From the NCBI RefSeq assembly GCF_042477335.2, contig NC_091255.1, positions 14,486,501 through 14,550,500 of the forward strand: 64,000 nt of DNA, read 5' to 3'. This document shows, piece after piece, positions 58,958 through 64,000 of the stretch. Origin of the DNA: Ovis canadensis (taxonomy: Eukaryota; Chordata; Mammalia; Artiodactyla; Bovidae). Made by a program: the position numbers and the translations under genes. Each line of letters begins with the position of its first letter. Position 1 is the stretch's first letter. A model generated the notes under the pieces. The model saw nothing but the letters and a program-made list of their open reading frames with translations, had not been told where the DNA came from and made no database searches.

Positions 58958-59560
58958 CCACATCGCCTTCATCCTTCATCTGTTGGCAGACACTTAGGTT
59001 GTTTCCATATCTTGGCAGTTATAAATAATGCCGCTGTGAACACTGGAGTGCATTTGTCTTTTTGAATTAGTGTTTTTTTTTTTTTTTTTGGATATACACC
59101 CAGGAGTGGAATTCTGGATCATACGGTAACTCTATTTTTATTTTTTTTAGTAATCTCCTTACTGTTTTCCACAGTGGCTGCACCAAAGTACATTCTTGCC
59201 AACAGTGTAACAAGGTTCCCTTTTCCCCACATCCTTGCCAACATTTGTTGTTTGTGTTCTTTTGGATGACAGCCATTCTGACAGGTGTGAGGTGTTATCT
59301 CATTGAGGTTTTGATTTGCATTTCCTTGATGATTGTTGAAGGTGAGCATCTTTTCATGTGCCTGTTAGTCACCTGCATTTCCTTTTTGGAAAATGTCTAT
59401 TCAGTTCTACTATTAATTTTTATGTTGAGTTATATGAACTGTTTATATATGTTGGATATTAACCCCTTATCAGTCATACCATTTGCAAATATTTTTTCCC
59501 ATTCAGTAGATTGTCTTTTTGCTTAGTCAGTTTTTTTGTTGTTCTTGATACTAATACATA
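58958..59560 (-). mobile_element. L1 LINE, continuation after the UBE2F retrocopy
   Basis: TTCATCTGTTGGCAGACACT, TTGGCAGTTATAAATAATGC, then the ORF2 C terminus (minus reading [20 protein letters not shown] at about 59180-59240), and ends near 59560. A T run at 59072-59090 is an internal expansion. Confidence 0.92.
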
Positions 59561-59635
59561 TAATCTGTATATTCAAAAACCTAATTGTTAGTAGAATTTT
59601 TTCATCTTATCTGGTGTATAGAATATATGTCTTCT

Positions 59636-60167
59636 GTTTTAGTTATCTATTACTGCTTAACAAACCACCCCAAAGCTTAGTGGCTTGAAACAACAACCAT
59701 TATTTGTTTTGCTTGTGTATCTGTGACGTAGGCAGGACTCAGTGAAGCCAGCTCACCTCTGCTCCATGCAGTGTTTGCTGGGGCAACTCAGTGGAGTATG
59801 GAAACAGTTGGTGAGAGGATCTGCTTTCAAGATGACGCACTTGCACGGCTGGCAAGGCGGTTCTGCCTGCCAGCCAGGATTTCAGCCCGGGCTGTGGGCT
59901 AGGGCCTTTGGATCCCCTCCAAGGCTTCTTGGGCTCCCTCATGTCATGGTATCTAGAAACTGAGACAAGCCTCCAGAGGAACAGGAAGCAGTGTTCTCTT
60001 CTGTGACTTGGCCCTAGGAGTTAGAGTATCACTTCTGGGTGTGGGCAGAGAAGTCACCCTGGCTTACAGTGAGGGGACGTAGGCACTACCTCTCACCGGT
60101 GTATCTGTTACAGTCACGTCGTAGGAGCTTATGTGGGATGAGAGATATTGTCGTGGCCATTTTTTAG
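59636..60167 (+). repeat. Ancient mammalian interspersed repeat (family unassigned), near complete
   Basis: TTAGTTATCTATTACTGCTT, AACCACCCCAAAGCTTAGTG, TGGCTTGAAACAACAACCAT, then GGATCTGCTTTCAAGATGAC and GATATTGTCGTGGCCATTTT. About 530 bases. Confidence 0.65.
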
Positions 60168-60244
60168 AAAGTACAATTTGTTAAATTACTAGAGGGGAGA
60201 AAGTATTTCAAAATCTCCCTATATAAAGCCTTATTTAATTTTAT

Positions 60245-60425
60245 AGTTATGAGAAATGGCTAGAATTAGAAAGGTTTGAATTTGAATCCTGACTGTAATA
60301 CTTACTTTCTCTGCATCTATGGACATTTCACTTCATCTTTTAAAAACTATTTGTTAAAGGGAAATATTGATATACAATGCCTAGAGTTGTACCTGACTCA
60401 TATTAAATAGTGAATGAATGATCAT
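60245..60425 (+). repeat. MIR element
   Basis: GGTTTGAATTTGAATCCTGA, TAATACTTACTTTCTCTGCA, then CAATGCCTAGAGTTGTACCT and a GTGAATGAATG end. Confidence 0.75.
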
Positions 60426-60843
60426 TTCTAAAAAAAACAAGGATGACTGGGATACCACTGTTCATATTATTCCAGAAGTTCTAGCCCAGTGATGAATTTC
60501 AAGTTTAGTTTTGAGAGTAGAAAACTTTTCCCCTCATAACTCTTCGGGAAAGCAATTAGAAAACTAACGAAAGCTTAGCTCTTATTTCTGAGGCAAGACT
60601 GGGGGTCTGGAGCTCTCCCTGCTCGTGTACTCTACTTCCCATAATGGAGCTGGAGATATCTCCTTAGATGTTTCAGTCCATATGATAACATGGGAAAGGA
60701 AAATAATTGGTATAGTTATTGGATAAGCTATGAAACATTTATCTTCCCCACTCCTGACAATATGATTGTCTGTGTACAAAACTGAGAACAACTTAAAAAC
60801 TAATGGAACTGATAAAATAATTTAGTATACAATTCATATTCAT

Positions 60844-60864
60844 ATATATATATATATATATACA
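60844..60864. repeat. (TA)n microsatellite
   Basis: About ten TA units, bordered by CATA and TACATG. Confidence 0.95.
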
Positions 60865-60900
60865 TGTGAATATATAGAAGGATCCACAGAATTTGTATAT

Positions 60901-61900
60901 TAATTCACTCAGCAGATATTTATGTGTGAAAATGAAAGTTGCTCAGTTGTGTCCAACACTTTGTGACCCCATGGATTAGACAGCCCATGGAATTCTCCAG
61001 GCCAGAATGCTGGAGTGGGTGGCTCTTCTCCAGGGGAACTTCCCAACCCAGGGATTGAACCCAGGTCTCCACATTGCAGGTAGATTCTTTACCAGCTGAG
61101 CCACCAGGGAAGCCCTATTTAAGTACAGATATGTGCTTATAACTGGGGATACAGTGGTGAAAGGGATGGACAGGTCTCTGCTGTTGGGCTTATGCTCTGA
61201 TGGAGAAGCTATGTGCTCAACTAACTACAGATCAATATTTGTTATTGGAGAGCAAATAGTGCTAATTTGTTTACTTTTCATTGCTTTTCCACTCTCCCCA
61301 CTGAGGGAGTAAATTTTATACAGGAAAAAAGGTAAATGGCTGAGATAACAAAAGAGGCTGAGGAAGAGTCTTTAGAAGGAAGATTTAGGCTGAAACCCAA
61401 AAGACTGGAATGAGTGAAGGGTGTCGGGAGAGCAGCTGAGGCAGAGAAGAGTGAGGGCTGCATTTCTGAGGTGAGGAGACACTTGGTATAACCAGAAGCT
61501 AAAGAACAGCAGACGGTGGCCCAGTGAGTTAAGGGAGGGTGGAGAAGATGGGGATGAGATGCAGGAAGGGCCAGTTAGATGGCAGAGGACTCTACAGGCC
61601 AGGGGGAGAAGTGTTAATGGTATTTACTGCACCCTGAAGCCAAAGAATGGTCACAAGGAGGCTAGGGGTTGGGGTGGGATCACAGGATGACTCAGCATTT
61701 TAATGCAGTTCTCTCTGTCTCTGCGTCAGGTGAGGACTCCAGCAGGGAGACCATCAGCAGGTCACTAGGACGTCAGGAGCAGTCGTGCAGCTTTGGCGAG
61801 GTGAGAAGTGCAGATAGCAAGAACTGGACAAATCCAAGCTCACGTGTGGGAAGTACAAATGGCAAAAACTTGAAAAATCATACTTTGGTTTTGAAGGAAA
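60901..61900 (+). repeat. Ancient L2/MIR-like repeat, SINE-interrupted
   Basis: TTCACTCAGCAGATATTTAT resumes after the SINE as AACTGGGGATACAGTGGTGA, then CTGAAACCCAAAAGACTGGA, GGCAGAGGACTCTACAGGCC, CTGAAGCCAAAGAATGGTCA. It is the best copy here of the family at 14925 and 29215. Confidence 0.5.
60926..61115 (-). mobile_element. Bov-tA SINE
   Basis: Full minus-strand copy in the ancient repeat. Imperfect duplicates TATTTATGT (60917-60925) and TATTTAAGT (61116-61124). Confidence 0.94.
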
Positions 61901-62740
61901 GAGAGTAGTATCATTGTATGGTTTCTTAACTTCCAAAGAAATCTGATCTACTCTCATGGACATGCAATCCTAGTGAGACAGTGAGCAGAGAGGACCCGAA
62001 TGAGAACTTTTCCAGGTGGAAATGGTCTAAATTAAGTTGGTAGAAGTTATGAAGAACATGGGCTACAATCCCATTTAGGCTTTAGATTCCAAAGTTAAGT
62101 GCTCTACTCTAAGGGAAGATTCAAGGCACCAATTTTTATGCCGATTAATATGAGAGCGCAACTTTTCAGTCTGGGGATCACAACTGAAGTGAAATCCTAC
62201 ACTTGGCCTGAAACATCCCCTGTGGTGATTAGTCAGGGCAACGGAAGTGACTTTGTAATACAACACTTCCAGCTACTCTCTGAATCCCTTTACTGGAAGG
62301 TGGTGGATAACTTTATTTTCTATCCCTTTCAGGAGCCAAACGGATCTAGTTTCTTGAACTATCATTTTAATTTAATAAAGTTCACATAAGGTATATATTT
62401 CAACAAGTAAAATGATAAACTCCTTTCCCTAGCAGCTGATTTGTGTGCATTGTATTTATATTAGCAGGTGGAATACACTAGGGACCCTGAGTTTTCATTG
62501 GATCGGTGACAACATGATTTGACTAACTGGATAATCAAGTTATTATTCAAGGTATTACCTCTTTATACTTCAATTTTCTCATCGATAGAAGTGGTGGACT
62601 AGATAATACGTAACATACACTAACTACTTTCTATAGTAAATTGTGTTCTTGTGAACAGCAAGCTAAAGATAAGAATTTGCATCTCATGCATCTTTGTACC
62701 CTATAATAGCTGTTATAGCCATGAACGCATAAAATCTCAC
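61901..62740. other. AT-rich unique DNA
   Basis: No gene or repeat recognised. The plus frame 62099-62389 has no known domain. Confidence 0.4.
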
Positions 62741-62880
62741 GTTGTTGTTCTTGTTCAGTCGCTCAGTCATGTCTGACCCTTTGCAAGCCCATGGACTGTA
62801 GCCCACCAGGCTCCTCTGTCCATGGGATTCTCCTGGCAAGAATACTGGAGTGGGTAGCCATTCCTTTCTCCAGGGGATCA
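62741..62880 (-). mobile_element. Bov-tA SINE, head-less
   Basis: (GTT)n start, BovA body, then stops at CTCCAGGGGATC; the tRNA head is missing. The young L1 begins within a few bases. Confidence 0.9.
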
Positions 62881-62884
62881 GTAC

Positions 62885-63711
62885 TTAAGGAGAATTCTCA
62901 TTTATTTATTATTTAATTTTATTCTTTTATTTATTTGTTTAATTTTTATTTTTACTTTATTTTGCTTTACAACACTGTATTGGTTTTGCCATACATTGAC
63001 ATGAATCAGCCACAGGTGTACATGAGTTCCCAATCCTGAACCCCCTCCCACCTCCCACTCCATATCATCTCTTTGGATCATCTCCGTGCACCAGCCCCAA
63101 GCATCCTGTATCCTGTATCGAACACAGACTGGTGATTTGTTTCTTACCTGATAGTATACATGTTTCAATGCCATCCTCCCAAATCATCCCCCCCTCTCCC
63201 TCTCCCACAGAATCTAAAAGTCTGTTCTATACATCTGTGTCTCTTTTGCTGTCTCGAATAGAGTGTTATCATTACCATCTTTCTAAATTCCGTATATGTG
63301 TGTTAGTATACTGTATTGGTGTTTTTCTTTCTGGCTTACTTCACTCTGTAATAGGCTCCAGAGTCATCCACCTCATTAGAACTGGTTCAAATGTATTCTT
63401 TTTAATGGCTGAGTAATACTCCATTGTGTATACATACCACAGCTTTCTTATCTGCTGCTGGACATCTAGGTTGCTTCCATGTCCTGGCTATTATAAACAG
63501 TGCTGCGATGAACAGTGGGGTACACGCGTCTCTTTCAATTCTGGTTTCCTCAGTGTGTATGCCCAGCAGTGGGATTGCTGGGTCATAAGGCAGTTCTATT
63601 TGCAATTTTTTAAGGAATCTCCACACTGTTCTCCATAGTGGCTGTACCAGTTTGCATTCCCACCAACAGTGTAAGAGGGTTCCCTTTTCTCCACACCCTC
63701 TCCAGCATTTA
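62885..63711 (-). mobile_element. Young L1 (L1-BT type), 3' part in antisense
   Basis: AT-rich 3' tail region, TTACAACACTGTATTGGTTT, TGCCATACATTGACATGAAT, CAGCCACAGGTGTACATGAG, then the ORF2 C terminus on the minus strand ([40 protein letters not shown]). Low divergence suggests a recent insertion. It is joined at 63711/63712 to L1 sequence in the opposite orientation. Confidence 0.95.
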
Positions 63712-64000
63712 TTTAGAGAAGAGCTAACACATATCCTACTCAAACTCTTCCAGAAAATTGCAGAAGAAGGTAAACTTCCAAACTCATTCTATGAGGCCAC
63801 CATCACCCTAATACCAAAACCTGACAAAGATGCCACAAAAAAAGAAAACTACAGGCCAATATCACTGATGAACATAGATGCAAAAATCCTTAACAAAATT
63901 CTAGCAATCAGAATCCAACAACACATTAAAAAGATCATACACCATGATCAAGTGGGCTTTATGCCAGGGATGCAACGATTCTTCAATATCCGCAAATCAA
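63712..64000 (+). mobile_element. Young L1, inverted 5' part (RT domain in sense)
   Basis: Plus-strand translation reads [60 protein letters not shown] and [17 protein letters not shown], the first RT blocks of ORF2, open to the window edge. Compared with the family the frame is intact over 96 codons. It continues past the window. Confidence 0.95.

Noticed and set aside
9687-62880. tRNA genes suggested by tRNA-like heads of SINEs
   Set aside because: These are degenerate tRNA-derived SINE heads without an intact cloverleaf and with SINE bodies attached.
53500-64000. First exon of PCTP, the usual neighbour upstream of TMEM100 in mammals
   Set aside because: I saw no CpG-rich promoter or matching N-terminal coding sequence here; it probably lies beyond the window.
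1-64000. Intact endogenous retrovirus or other viral gene
   Set aside because: No gag, protease, polymerase or envelope signature and no paired LTRs were seen; the RT fragments are L1 and BovB.

Overview
The window looks like a stretch of a ruminant nuclear genome, most likely cattle or a close bovid. The evidence is the combination of Bov-tA and BOV-A2 SINEs, antisense RTE-BovB LINEs, CHR-type tRNA-derived SINEs and artiodactyl L1 elements. I found no bacterial, organellar or viral gene organisation. There are no operons, ribosome binding sites, CRISPR arrays or rRNA genes. Nearly all long open frames are antisense or sense readings of retrotransposons.

There is one intact protein-coding gene, TMEM100, on the minus strand. 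Its whole 134-codon reading frame lies in one exon (CDS 31774-32178). That exon has a clear 3' splice site at 32244-32245, so the 5' UTR continues in one or more non-coding exons at higher coordinates. Candidate donor sites lie at about 33737-33743, 36937 and 37959. Poly(A) signals lie at 31247-31252 and 31039-31044. The gene encodes a small two-pass membrane protein of endothelium and sensory neurons.

Two dead processed gene copies are present, both on the minus strand. One is a 5'-truncated RPL13A copy (48394-48793). The other is a UBE2F copy (57187-58957) inserted in an L1 and itself carrying a Bov-tA SINE.

Layout: 1-8.2 kb is a dense LINE block (L1 5' half, L1 3' half split by a BovB, old sense L1). 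8.2-31 kb is mostly unique, ancient-repeat DNA with about fifteen ruminant SINEs. 31-38 kb is the TMEM100 locus. 38.3-54 kb holds five BovB segments, including one nearly full-length copy at 50.6-53.75 kb, plus the RPL13A copy. 54-62.7 kb is SINE-rich and includes the nested L1/UBE2F/SINE structure and ancient repeats. 62.9-64 kb is a young L1 whose 5' part is inverted (twin-priming signature) and which runs off the window.

I found no convincing undescribed biological system. The points of most interest are the nested and inverted retrotransposition products, the possible alternative non-coding first exons of TMEM100, and a SINE abutting the TMEM100 poly(A) site. Repeat family names come from remembered consensus sequences, not a database search, and most repeat boundaries are good to about 5-20 bases.
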